Shown here piece after piece: positions 25,755-34,008 of a stretch of DNA of 64,000 bases. Source of the stretch: Planococcus maritimus (lineage in GTDB: Bacteria; Bacillota; Bacilli; Bacillales_A; Planococcaceae); NCBI RefSeq assembly GCF_001592825.1, contig NZ_LTZG01000032.1:204501-268500 (forward strand), given 5' to 3'. How positions within the stretch are numbered: the first letter of the stretch is position 1; each line of letters opens with the position of its first letter. Position numbers and translations under genes: made by a program. A model generated the notes under the pieces. That model saw only the letters and a list, made by a program, of their open reading frames with translations. It did no database searches and was not told where the DNA came from.

Positions 25755-26558
25755 ATGTTCCGTGGATTGTATACGGCGACTTCAGGGATGATGTCGCAAA
25801 ACAGATACCAGCAAGTCTTAACCAATAATTTGGCGAATGCCAGCACTCCCGGCTTTAAAACGGACGATTCGGCAGTCCGATCATTTCCAGATCAATTGAT
25901 CAAAGCGCAAAATGCCAACCAGCCAGCACCAATCGGCCACCTTTCCACCGGTGTTTATTTGCAAGAAGCGATCCCTTCGTTTCTTCAAGGCCCTATCCGG
26001 GAAACCGGCAATGCCACGGACTTCGCTTTGCTTGATGAAAAATTAGCAGCAGATCCGGAAACCGGCGAGCGCGGCCATTTATTGTTTGCCGTCGAAACGG
26101 CAGACGGCGATGTGCGCTATACGCGCAATGGCCAATTCACGGTAGACGCAGAAGGTTTTCTTGCGACCAGCTTTGGCCAGCGCGTGCTCGGCGACGATCT
26201 TCAGCCACTGCAAGTCGGCGGTAGTGAATTTTCCGCAGACGATAGCGGCGCGATTACCCGTGAAGACGGGAGCGTTGCTGGGAACTTGTGGATCGGTATG
26301 ACAGAAGATGCAGGCCAACTCGTCAAGCAAGGCCATAACTTGCTCGCTTGGGAAGGCGACCCTGATGATGCACCGACACTCGCCGCTGATGGTGAGCGAT
26401 ACACCCAGCAAGGTTTTATCGAACAGTCCAATGTTGACTTGACCCGCACCATGACCGACATGATGACCGCTTATCGCGGATTCGAATCCAATCAAAAAGT
26501 AATCCAGGCCTATGACCGCAGCATGGAAAAAGCGGTCAACGAAATCGGCCGGGTCTGA
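25755..26558 (+). CDS. flhO: Distal rod protein FlhO (FlgF/FlgG family)
   Basis: This 267-residue rod/hook-family protein has the N-terminal 'MFRGLYTATSGMMSQNRYQQVLTNNLANASTPGFKT' and C-terminal 'NVDLTRTMTDMMTAYRGFESNQKVIQAYD'. With FlhP it forms the distal rod in B. subtilis. It is divergent from flgB. I see no convincing sigma-D box in front of it; a GCTAATAG at 25711 is only a partial match. Confidence 0.9.
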   Translation: MFRGLYTATSGMMSQNRYQQVLTNNLANASTPGFKTDDSAVRSFPDQLIKAQNANQPAPIGHLSTGVYLQEAIPSFLQGPIRETGNATDFALLDEKLAADPETGERGHLLFAVETADGDVRYTRNGQFTVDAEGFLATSFGQRVLGDDLQPLQVGGSEFSADDSGAITREDGSVAGNLWIGMTEDAGQLVKQGHNLLAWEGDPDDAPTLAADGERYTQQGFIEQSNVDLTRTMTDMMTAYRGFESNQKVIQAYDRSMEKAVNEIGRV

Positions 26559-26573
26559 TAAGGAGCAGCGTCC

Positions 26574-27386
26574 ATGAACATTCAAATGAACACAGCAAGC
26601 AGCACGATGCGCGAACTGCAGAAAAAAATCGATTCCATCGCCAATAACGTCGCCAACGTCAACACGCACGGCTATAAAAAACAAGAAGCCAATTTTTCCG
26701 ACGCTTTGCTGTATAGCGTGACAAAGCAAGCGGGCACTGCCAACGAAATCGGCCGCAGCACGCCGAACGGACTGCGGATCGGCGGCGGTGCCTTGGTATC
26801 CGAAGGCATTACCCGCCACTCGCAAGGCTCCTTGCAGGAAACCGGCCGCGAACTGGATTTCGCCCTCCAGTCGCCAAACGCTTACTTCCGGATTGCCAAT
26901 GGCGAAGAAGACTATTACACACGAAACGGTTCTTTCCAAGCCGAAGCGATTCCAGGAAGTGACCGGCTTGCACTCACCACCGCTTCCGGCGATTCCGTGC
27001 TCGGTGCAGATGGCCTGCCGATTACGATCGGCGCCGGTTATAGCGAAATGTCCCTTGGCAACGACGGGCTCGTGACCGTTTCTTATGACAACCAGCCGCC
27101 GGAAACCTTTCAGCTCGGCACGGCAAAAATCAATCGCCCCGCCCTTCTTGAAAAAGCTGGCGACAACCGCTATCGCCTGCCTGGCACACAAGCCGAACAA
27201 GCAGCTGCCGGCGTGTTGGAATTAATCGACATGCCGATGTCCCACCGGTTTTTAGAAACCTCGAATGTGGACATGGCCGCCGAAATGACCGAATTGATCG
27301 CCACCCAGCGATTGTTTCAATCACAAGGACGCGCCATTTCCTACGCTGACGATATGATGGGCCTCGTGAATACGATGAAATCCTAA
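26574..27386 (+). CDS. flhP: Distal rod protein FlhP (FlgG family)
   Basis: This 270-residue protein starts 'MREL-QKKIDSIANNVANVNTHGYKKQEANFSDAL'-like and ends with 'SNVDMAAEMTELIATQRLFQSQGRAISYADDM'. It is the second distal rod subunit and lies 15 nt after flhO, so the two are co-transcribed. A strong terminator follows. Confidence 0.9.
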   Translation: MNIQMNTASSTMRELQKKIDSIANNVANVNTHGYKKQEANFSDALLYSVTKQAGTANEIGRSTPNGLRIGGGALVSEGITRHSQGSLQETGRELDFALQSPNAYFRIANGEEDYYTRNGSFQAEAIPGSDRLALTTASGDSVLGADGLPITIGAGYSEMSLGNDGLVTVSYDNQPPETFQLGTAKINRPALLEKAGDNRYRLPGTQAEQAAAGVLELIDMPMSHRFLETSNVDMAAEMTELIATQRLFQSQGRAISYADDMMGLVNTMKS

Positions 27387-27419
27387 TATTGCCAAATTAT
27401 TTTTTAGCAAGATAATATT

Positions 27420-27468
27420 AAAAAGCCGCGCACCGAGAGAAACTCCTCTTGGCGCGCGGCTTTTTTTC
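27420..27468. terminator. Bidirectional terminator between flhP and flgL
   Basis: AAAAAGCCGCGC and GCGCGCGGCTTTTTTT arms with an internal loop form a strong hairpin with T-tracts on both strands between convergent operons. Confidence 0.9.
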
Positions 27469-27528
27469 ATATGGGCTAATGCAGAAAACGGCAATAAAAA
27501 AACAGCCAATCACTTTTGATTAACTGTT

Positions 27529-28410
27529 TTACCGGAGAAAGTCCATCAAGTTTGTCTGCATGATCTTGGCCGAAGATGACAGGCTTGCTTGGTAAACACT
27601 TTCTTCACTTTTCAATTTGATTAGTATTTCAGCATAATCTACATCTTCTATAGAAGATAAGGCTGTTCCAAGGGATAGCTTGGCATCCAACAGCCGGCTT
27701 TCGGTCGCTTCGACGCGGTTTTGGCGTGCGCCGTTTTCAGCAGCCGAAGTCAATAGGCGCTCCATGGCCTTATCGATTTCATCGAGATTAACCGTTTCGC
27801 CAGCTTGTATATTTTCAGCGAGTTTTCCAACAGCCCGGAATATATTCGTCGGATCGTCCCCGCTGCCGACAAGTGTTTGAGGCAAGATGCCGATTTCGAG
27901 CTGCAGTCCGACACCGATCTTCGCTGTCTTCAGCGAGCCGTTCGGTTGAGCCGCTTCAAAAGAATCGGCATCCGGAAACGGCTTGACTGTGCCGTCGCCG
28001 CCACCGAACAAATACCGGCCGTCGACTTCGGCGTTCGCGAATTCGCGCAATTGATCGTTCAATACTCCGACTTCCTTGAAGATCAATTCGCGGTCTTCCG
28101 GAGACAGGGTCCCGCTGCCGCCTTGCACGCCGAGTTCGCGGATGCGCTGTGTGACGTCAACCATCGCTTGAATCGAGCGGTCATTTTCATCGAGCCATAA
28201 ATTGGCATCGCCGATATTGCGCTCGTATTGTTCGTTTGCCGACATGACGCTGTTCAAACTCATCGCTTTCGCTACCGCTTGCGGATTGTCGGACGGCTTA
28301 TGCAGCAATTTGCCGCTAGATGCCTGCATACTGGTGTTTTCAAAACGCCCAAGATTTTGCTGCATATGGCGCAGGGAATTTTGGTGCATCATTTGCTGGG
28401 TTACTCTCAT
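27529..28410 (-). CDS. flgL: Hook-filament junction protein FlgL (HAP3)
   Basis: This 293-residue flagellin-like protein has an N-terminal 'MRVTQQMMHQNSLRHMQQNLGRFE' and a C-terminal 'DVDYAEILIKLKSEESVYQASLSSSAKIMQTNLMDFL'. It joins the hook to the filament. It is the last gene of the yvyF-flgM-flgN-flgK-flgL operon. Confidence 0.94.
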   Translation of the reverse strand: MRVTQQMMHQNSLRHMQQNLGRFENTSMQASSGKLLHKPSDNPQAVAKAMSLNSVMSANEQYERNIGDANLWLDENDRSIQAMVDVTQRIRELGVQGGSGTLSPEDRELIFKEVGVLNDQLREFANAEVDGRYLFGGGDGTVKPFPDADSFEAAQPNGSLKTAKIGVGLQLEIGILPQTLVGSGDDPTNIFRAVGKLAENIQAGETVNLDEIDKAMERLLTSAAENGARQNRVEATESRLLDAKLSLGTALSSIEDVDYAEILIKLKSEESVYQASLSSSAKIMQTNLMDFLR

Positions 28411-28433
28411 TGGGCCGTCCTCCGTTTTTAGGT

Positions 28434-29627
28434 TTAGCGTGCAGCCATCCGGTTGATGATCGTGTCGAGCATTTCATCGGTCGTTGATACTAAGCGGGCT
28501 GCGGCATTATAAGCGTGTTGGAATTTCACCAAGTTCGACATTTCTTCATCCAGCGAAACGCCCGTAACCGCTTGGCGGCGGTTGTCTGTCGAGACGATCA
28601 ATTGCTCTTGTGCTGAAACTGCGTAGCCGGCGGTCTGCCCTTCCGCCCCGAGGCCGCTGACGATGGCACGAAAATCGGCTTGCACGTTTTTCACGTCTTC
28701 ATCTAATCCTTTTGGCAATTCGAGTGGGGCATCTGTTGCAACGCTCAACTCGCCTGCTGGTGAAGTCGTTTCAAAAACATTGCCATTCGCTTGAGCGAAT
28801 TCCGTCACTGCCGTGTTGATTTTTTGCTGATAGTTTTCGACCGTCGTCAACGATTGTCCGAGACCACCGAGCTTGCCGCCTGCTGCTTGAAGTTCAACCG
28901 GTTCTCCGGATTTTACCGGCTGGTTGTTCGAAGCCAAGGCAAGCGCATAGCTGCCGTCCGCTTTTTCCGTCACTTTGATGTCCATCAGCTGCGACAGTTC
29001 ATCGACCGCCGCATCGCGTGCATCGCGCAAATCGTTCGCCTGCGCCCCGTTCTGGGAAATGTGTTTGTTCAGTTCTTCAATGCGTGAAATCAATGTTTGC
29101 GCTTCTGTCTGTGCCGCTGCCGTGCGATCCGTCAATTCCACTTTCAAGTCGCCCATCGAGCGGTCAATCGTTTTTGCCACGTCCGCAAAAGCTTGCGCCC
29201 GTTCTTTGACGACCGCTTGGACCGCCGCGTTCGACGGGTCGCTTTCCAAGTCTTGCCAAGCGCTCCATAAACGGCCCATCGACGCGTTCAATCCATTTTC
29301 TCCCGGCTCGCCGAGAATCGTTTCCACATTTCCGAGCGCTTCACTTTTCGTTTGCCACTCGGCCAGTTCTGCTGTGTGCCCGCGGTATTGCTGGTCGAGA
29401 AAGCGGTCGCGCACGCGCATGACCGAATCGACCGAAACACCGGTGCCCAGCTGTCCTTTGCCTTGGCTCGTCCAAACTTCCAAAGAAGCAGCGGAACTCG
29501 TGTTCACTTGTTGGCGCGAATAGCCTTTCGTATTGGCGTTTGCGATATTATGGCCTGTGGTCGAAAGGCTCGCCTGGCCGGCGGATAAGCCGCGGCGGCC
29601 GGTTTCCAAAGTGTGAAAAGTTGACAC
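28434..29627 (-). CDS. flgK: Hook-associated protein FlgK (HAP1)
   Basis: This 397-residue protein has 'TLETGRRGLSAGQASLSTTGHNIANANTKGYSRQQV' at the N-terminus and 'VSLDEEMSNLVKFQHAYNAAARLVSTTDEMLDTIIN' at the C-terminus. It is about 110 residues shorter than the B. subtilis protein; the missing part is in the variable outer domain. The start is GTG. Confidence 0.94.
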   Translation of the reverse strand: MSTFHTLETGRRGLSAGQASLSTTGHNIANANTKGYSRQQVNTSSAASLEVWTSQGKGQLGTGVSVDSVMRVRDRFLDQQYRGHTAELAEWQTKSEALGNVETILGEPGENGLNASMGRLWSAWQDLESDPSNAAVQAVVKERAQAFADVAKTIDRSMGDLKVELTDRTAAAQTEAQTLISRIEELNKHISQNGAQANDLRDARDAAVDELSQLMDIKVTEKADGSYALALASNNQPVKSGEPVELQAAGGKLGGLGQSLTTVENYQQKINTAVTEFAQANGNVFETTSPAGELSVATDAPLELPKGLDEDVKNVQADFRAIVSGLGAEGQTAGYAVSAQEQLIVSTDNRRQAVTGVSLDEEMSNLVKFQHAYNAAARLVSTTDEMLDTIINRMAAR

Positions 29628-29654
29628 GTGATCCCCTGCTTTCCCTGAAGGGCT

Positions 29655-30140
29655 TTATGCTTTCGTATCGAAAAAGCCCCGATTGGTTGACTGTTTAGGT
29701 GCTGCGCCGGATTTCGGCGGGTAATTATATGGCTGTTTTACGGGTGTTGTAATATGGCCAATCATGCCTTGGATAAAATCCACGGAATCTTGTACCAGTT
29801 TCTCGTTTTGGCGGTTCTTCGCTTGCAACTCCAAAAGCAATTGCTTTAAAGTCGTCAATTGTTCCTGCAATGCACGCCTCGCCGCTTCGTCCGGCACCTG
29901 CTCGGTAAACTCGCTGAAGCTGAGTCCCGGGTGTTCTTCCAGCACTTCCGTCACTAAGCGTTCACGTTCGTCTTCGAGCTGCCCGAGCCTGCGGATGAGC
30001 CGTGTTTCTTCTTTGACCAATTCGGTCAGTTCGTCGATTTTATGTTCGATCAGCACCGTTTGCTTGCGCTCCGCATAGCGGATCAATTGCTGCTGTATTA
30101 CGATCAGCTCATCAAGTGTGGCGGTCATCATTTTCAACAC
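29655..30140 (-). CDS. flgN: FlgN family chaperone for FlgK/FlgL
   Basis: This 161-residue, helical, charged protein matches FlgN by its 'DELIVIQQQLIRYAERKQTVLIEHKIDELTELVKEE' pattern and its place between flgM and flgK. The frame is open to an ATG at 30176 that overlaps the flgM stop. The GTG at 30140, with AGAGGG about 7 nt upstream, gives the usual length. Both starts remain possible. Confidence 0.8.
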   Translation of the reverse strand: MLKMMTATLDELIVIQQQLIRYAERKQTVLIEHKIDELTELVKEETRLIRRLGQLEDERERLVTEVLEEHPGLSFSEFTEQVPDEAARRALQEQLTTLKQLLLELQAKNRQNEKLVQDSVDFIQGMIGHITTPVKQPYNYPPKSGAAPKQSTNRGFFDTKA

Positions 30141-30172
30141 CGGAGTTCCCTCTTTTCCGACCCGCTCAACTG

Positions 30173-30445
30173 TCATTTATCGAACCAGTACTGATGGATT
30201 TTTTCGGCTACCTTATCAGAATCGACTTGGTATTCACCGGAAGCCACCTGTGCTTTGAGCAGCTGTATTTTTTCTTGACGGGCGATATCCGCTTCCGTAT
30301 TCTTCTCGAACATCGCCTTCGCCTCACTTGAGATCTGCAATTGGTCTTCTTGTTGAAGCGGGCGCGCTTTTTGGGCCGGCGTCACCTGCATTTGCTTTTG
30401 GTAAGATTGAATAAAGGAAGAACTATTCGTTTTATCAATATTCAT
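30173..30445 (-). CDS. flgM: Anti-sigma-D factor FlgM
   Basis: This 90-residue protein has a disordered N-terminus and a C-terminal FlgM region ('IARQEKIQLLKAQVASGEYQVDSDKVAEKI'). It holds SigD until the hook is complete. The ATG at 30445 follows GAAGGA and AGGTGG; the longer frame to 30508 runs into yvyF and is unlikely. Confidence 0.92.
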   Translation of the reverse strand: MNIDKTNSSSFIQSYQKQMQVTPAQKARPLQQEDQLQISSEAKAMFEKNTEADIARQEKIQLLKAQVASGEYQVDSDKVAEKIHQYWFDK

Positions 30446-30465
30446 TCCTTCACCACCTCTTAAAG

Positions 30466-30876
30466 TTATTTCTTCATTTTCCAGCGTGCTTGTGTGCTGT
30501 TTGCCCACTCGTCATCATCCGCCAGTATCTCATTAGCGCTCCGGAGGAAATCCAGGCGGCAATCCTCGCACAGCATATGCCGGTGAATCAACGTTTTGCA
30601 ATGAGAGCACGGATAACCGAGATTCGGGTAGTCGCCCGTCAAAATCCGGCCTTCCCGAAGGAATTCGGAAATCTTATGGACCGAGACGCCCGTGAACAAA
30701 TGAACGTCTTCAAGCGACGCATTGCGGTGCTCGTGTTCTTGTAAAAACAGGTAAACTCTTTTGAATGCCTTTTCGTTTTCCTGGTGGCATTTCAAGCAGC
30801 AAGCGATTTGATCACGCAAAAACAGCGTTCCGCAGCTGGGGCAATTGTCCAGTTTCGGGGTTGTCAAATAGATCAC
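30466..30876 (-). CDS. yvyF: Flagellar operon protein YvyF (zinc-ribbon-like)
   Basis: This 136-residue protein has paired Cys clusters CPSC...CCLKC at the N-terminus and CSHC...CEDC at the C-terminus, with a helical segment ('DVHLFTGVSVHKISEFLREGRI') between them. This fits the YvyF/TIGR03826 family next to flgM in many Bacillales. The function is not established. The start is GTG 30876, or TTG 30867, which is better spaced from AGGTGAT. Confidence 0.85.
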   Translation of the reverse strand: MIYLTTPKLDNCPSCGTLFLRDQIACCLKCHQENEKAFKRVYLFLQEHEHRNASLEDVHLFTGVSVHKISEFLREGRILTGDYPNLGYPCSHCKTLIHRHMLCEDCRLDFLRSANEILADDDEWANSTQARWKMKK

Positions 30877-30941
30877 CTAGTTTCTTCTATCAGTCAGTTC
30901 TATGTTGTCCAGGGCTCTTCGAATTACTATCTATACTACTA

Positions 30942-30968
30942 GTATCGGCTGTTTTTGAAAAATGTTTA
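30942..30968 (-). promoter_or_regulatory. Sigma-D promoter of the yvyF-flgM-flgN-flgK-flgL operon
   Basis: The minus strand reads TAAA, 15 nt, GCCGATAC, against the sigma-D consensus TAAA-N15-GCCGATAT. It is about 66 nt upstream of the yvyF start. Confidence 0.88.
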
Positions 30969-30986
30969 GCGTTTCTTTAAAAAATA

Positions 30987-31406
30987 TTATTGCACTTTGA
31001 ATTGTGTGACGAGAACGCGTTCAACTTTGCCTTCGCCAACCAGGCTTTCAAGCTGCGCCACCATCTCATCTTGCAATAAAGTGATGCCCTCTGTTCCGAC
31101 GAGTTGTTCTTTTTCCATGCCCGCCACAGTCGCAATAGCCGCCGCACGCACTTCCGCGTGGCGTTTTTCCATTTCTTCTTTTACTTTTTTATCGCCTAAT
31201 AAAATATTGAACTGCACGACCGCATAAGACGCCGGCGTGGCGAGATTGGTCGTAATTTCTTCCGTGTCGATGCTCAGTTCCACCATTTCATCGGCAGTGA
31301 GCGGCGCATCGGCGTCCACTTCTTTATCCATTTGGAGGAAATAAAAGGCTCCGCCTGCTCCAAGCAAGGCTGCAATTACTAACACCATTACTACTTTTTT
31401 CATCAT
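30987..31406 (-). CDS. fliL: Flagellar stator-associated protein FliL
   Basis: This 139-residue protein has one N-terminal membrane helix ('VVMVLVIAALLGAGGAFYFL') and a C-terminal FliL domain ('YAVVQFNILLGDKKVKEEMEKRHAEVRAAAIATV'). It lies 7 nt after motB, so motA-motB-fliL look co-transcribed. In B. subtilis fliL sits inside the fla operon between swrD and fliM, so the gene is relocated here beside its stator partners. Confidence 0.92.
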   Translation of the reverse strand: MMKKVVMVLVIAALLGAGGAFYFLQMDKEVDADAPLTADEMVELSIDTEEITTNLATPASYAVVQFNILLGDKKVKEEMEKRHAEVRAAAIATVAGMEKEQLVGTEGITLLQDEMVAQLESLVGEGKVERVLVTQFKVQ

Positions 31407-31413
31407 CCACCTC

Positions 31414-32193
31414 TTACTCTTCGGTTTCAGTCTGATAAGGAGATATCAGCACTTCGACGCGTCGGTTTTGCGCGCGTCCGTCTTTTGTATCGTTCGTGGC
31501 GATCGGCTGGTATTCGCTATAGCCGGTCGCGCTGAATTTTCTCGGGTCCAAGTCGCCGTTTTCCAGCAAAATCTTCATGAAATTGATGGCGCGCGCCGAA
31601 CTGAGTTCCCAGTTTGATGTAAACTCGCCGCCCGCTGCCGGTACATTGTCGGTATGGCCTTCAATATAAATCATGCGCGGCGGGTCGCTGACGAGCAAAT
31701 CCGATAATTCGCTCGCAATGGTGCGCGCCTGTTCATCGATATCGGCGCTTCCCGATTCATACAACACGCCTTCATTGATCGTCAGCATCAAGCCTTTATC
31801 GGTCAATTCGGTTTGCAGTTTTGGCGACAAGCCTTTTTCATCAATATACGACTCGATTTTCTCCTGGAATTCTCCCAGTTCCTGTCGGTCGCGTACCGCT
31901 TCCACTTCTTCCATCATCTTCTCGGTTACGCCTTCTTCCGGAATGATCGCAAAAGGCGACGTATCGGTCTCGAGTTCTACCGGTGCGGACTGGTCAAGCA
32001 GGCCGGTGCCTCCCTGCAGTTCCACATTGAACGATTCGGAAATGGCCTTGAATTTCTTGGCGTCGACATTGCTCGCCGCAAACAAGACGATAAACAAGGC
32101 CAATAATAGCGTTAGAATATCGGCATACGGGATGAGCCAGGATTCGTCGACATGTTCTTCATGCTTTTTTTTACGCTTCAACTTCAACACCAC
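31414..32193 (-). CDS. motB: Flagellar stator protein MotB
   Basis: This 259-residue protein has one membrane helix with the proton-binding Asp25 ('WLIPYADILTLLLALFIVLFAAS'). It ends in an OmpA-like peptidoglycan-binding domain ('IYIEGHTDNVPAAGGEFTSNWELSSARA'). The overlap with motA is 23 nt when GTG 32193 is used; a nearby TTG at 32187 is also possible. No Na+-type PomB features stand out, but ion choice cannot be settled by eye. Confidence 0.95.
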   Translation of the reverse strand: MVLKLKRKKKHEEHVDESWLIPYADILTLLLALFIVLFAASNVDAKKFKAISESFNVELQGGTGLLDQSAPVELETDTSPFAIIPEEGVTEKMMEEVEAVRDRQELGEFQEKIESYIDEKGLSPKLQTELTDKGLMLTINEGVLYESGSADIDEQARTIASELSDLLVSDPPRMIYIEGHTDNVPAAGGEFTSNWELSSARAINFMKILLENGDLDPRKFSATGYSEYQPIATNDTKDGRAQNRRVEVLISPYQTETEE

Positions 32194-32974
32194 TCTTAGT
32201 TTCGTCTTCTAGTACACGGTCCTTGGCCGGCAGATACGTCAAGAGTTTTTCTTCTACGGTTCGTGCAGGCAAGCCTTCTTGAACCGCAAGCAAGCCTTCA
32301 AGCATGATTTGCTTCACGCGCGCTTCCTTTTCAGATTTGCGCTTTAATTTATTGGCGAACGGGTGCCACAGGACATATCCGGTGAAAATCCCGAACAGCG
32401 TGGCAATGAATGCCGCAGAAATCGATTTTCCGAGCAATGCCACATCATCCAAATGGCCGAGTGCGGCGACGAGCCCGATAACCGCTCCGAGTACGCCGAG
32501 CGTCGGCGCATATGTACCGGCTTGCGTGAAAATTTTCGCGCCGAGTTCGTGGCGGTCTTCCATTGCCGCGATGTCTTCTTCCATCAAGTCACGAATGTGC
32601 TCGAGCGATTGGCCATCGACGACCATTTTCAAGCCGCGCTGCAAAAATGGGTCTTCCACTTCTTCGGCACGCTCTTCTAGTGCGAGCAAGCCTTCTTTAC
32701 GGGCAACCATCGCCCATCCCGTGAACATCGGGATCATTTCTTTGATTGATAATGTTTTTTGTTCCCCGAAGAGGACTTTGAATAGTCCGGGGATGCGTTT
32801 CACTTCGTCCATCGGAAAGGCGATCAAGATACAGGCAAGCGTGCCCATGAAAATGATGACCAATGCGGCTGGATTATATAGTGCGGCCGGACTGGAGCCT
32901 TTTAGGGCCATACCGCCGACGAGCACAAGTACGCCTAAGATGATGCCTAACCAAGATGTCTTATCCACGTCCAT
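32171..32974 (-). CDS. motA: Flagellar stator protein MotA
   Basis: This 267-residue protein has four membrane helices, a charged cytosolic loop that meets FliG, and the conserved 'YAPTLGVLGAVIGLVAALGHLDD' motif. It is the first gene of motA-motB-fliL. No sigma-D box is seen upstream; TTGCGG-N16-TAATCT near 33020-33050 is a weak sigma-A-like pair that overlaps the end of a repeat. Confidence 0.95.
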   Translation of the reverse strand: MDVDKTSWLGIILGVLVLVGGMALKGSSPAALYNPAALVIIFMGTLACILIAFPMDEVKRIPGLFKVLFGEQKTLSIKEMIPMFTGWAMVARKEGLLALEERAEEVEDPFLQRGLKMVVDGQSLEHIRDLMEEDIAAMEDRHELGAKIFTQAGTYAPTLGVLGAVIGLVAALGHLDDVALLGKSISAAFIATLFGIFTGYVLWHPFANKLKRKSEKEARVKQIMLEGLLAVQEGLPARTVEEKLLTYLPAKDRVLEDETKSGVEVEA

Positions 32975-33039
32975 ACCTCATTTCACTTTGGATATTTGTT
33001 GAGTTGAATAATGTGCCGGGAGATTACATTGTTTGCGAT

Positions 33040-33155
33040 ATTCCGCAAAACAGCTGGCTTTCCGGGGGGCTTGCGCTGAACTAATTCGGGCTTAGCGCCC
33101 GAATGGATTTCAGCACTTCGCTGCTCCCCCAGGAGTCTGCGCTGTTTTGCTCCAT
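33040..33155. repeat. 116-bp palindromic interspersed repeat, copy 2 (fliS-motA gap)
   Basis: It has the same length, ends and orientation as copy 1 at 10534-10649, differing at only a handful of positions, mostly in the inner hairpin and near 33128. It is the main content of the 262-nt gap between fliS and motA. Confidence 0.85.
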
Positions 33156-33236
33156 CTCTTTGATCGTTAAACTCAGCAAAAGTTATTGCTAGTGAGCGTT
33201 TTCGTCAGCGTTCAGTTATTCAATCCAACCTATCCC

Positions 33237-33611
33237 TTATTGTTTTGCTAGTGCCATGGCTTGCTTCCAGGTATTGCGCAGTTCGGTTACGTCTGCGAGT
33301 ACGGCGTCGAGTGCGGCTTCGTCATTTTTCATGTTCGCTTCCATGAGTGCGTTGTTTTGGTATTCATAGAGTTGTTCGAGTTCTTTCGACAATGCGATGT
33401 CGGGGTTTAAGGTGCTGCGCAGTTCCTGGATGATCGCTTGTGCCTTCAGCAAGTTTTTATTTTTTTCTTCGAACTGTTTATCCTGCATCGCTTTTTTTGC
33501 GAGTTTGGTGAATTTCAAGCAGCCGTTATACAGCATCAATGTCAATTCCTCAGGTGATGCAGTCATGACGGAGTTTTGCTGGTAGGTCTGGTATGGGTTG
33601 ATTGTAGCCAA
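33237..33611 (-). CDS. fliS: Flagellin export chaperone FliS
   Basis: This 124-residue helical protein starts 'INPYQTYQQNSVMTASPEELTLMLYNGCLKF', typical of FliS. It binds the flagellin C-terminus before export and in B. subtilis also supports FliW control of CsrA. It is in the flaG-fliD-fliS-fliT cluster, although here fliT precedes fliS. Confidence 0.95.
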   Translation of the reverse strand: MATINPYQTYQQNSVMTASPEELTLMLYNGCLKFTKLAKKAMQDKQFEEKNKNLLKAQAIIQELRSTLNPDIALSKELEQLYEYQNNALMEANMKNDEAALDAVLADVTELRNTWKQAMALAKQ

Positions 33612-33627
33612 TGTCAGTTCCCCTTTC

Positions 33628-34008
33628 TTATTTGCGCTGGTCGATAAATGAGCCGCCGCTCGTCGGTTGGCGGTAAGCGCCGGCGTACTGGCCGGAGACT
33701 TTGCGCGCCTGGCCGAGTCGGGCCATCTGGACGGTAAATTGTTCGTGCACGCGCTTTAGGAGCGGCTGCAGCTGAATTTCGAGTTGTTGAATGTCATCGA
33801 TAATCGCTTTTTCGTCATCTGACCAATCATCTGTGCCTGCTGCCGAGAGCGCTTCGATCGTCTCCTGGCGGCTGTCGAATAAGTCTTGAAGCCGTTCGAG
33901 TTGCCCGGCTTCGTTTTTGTCCATATCTGAATCAATCGATTGTGCTTGTGCGTAAATGTCTTGTGTTTTCGTTAAAAAATCGGTGAGCCCGTCGGTTCTC
34001 GTATCCAT
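33628..34008 (-). CDS. fliT: FliT-like flagellar chaperone
   Basis: This 126-residue, acidic, helical protein lies between fliD and fliS, the usual place for a FliT-type chaperone of FliD. The ATG at 34008 shares one base with the fliD stop (TAATG) and has GGAGG at 7 nt. Family identity rests on position, size and composition more than on clear motifs. Confidence 0.7.
   Translation of the reverse strand: MDTRTDGLTDFLTKTQDIYAQAQSIDSDMDKNEAGQLERLQDLFDSRQETIEALSAAGTDDWSDDEKAIIDDIQQLEIQLQPLLKRVHEQFTVQMARLGQARKVSGQYAGAYRQPTSGGSFIDQRK

Noticed and set aside
26079..27200. Long antisense ORF of 373 codons
   Set aside because: It lies opposite flhO and flhP, both clear flagellar rod genes, and shows no family features.
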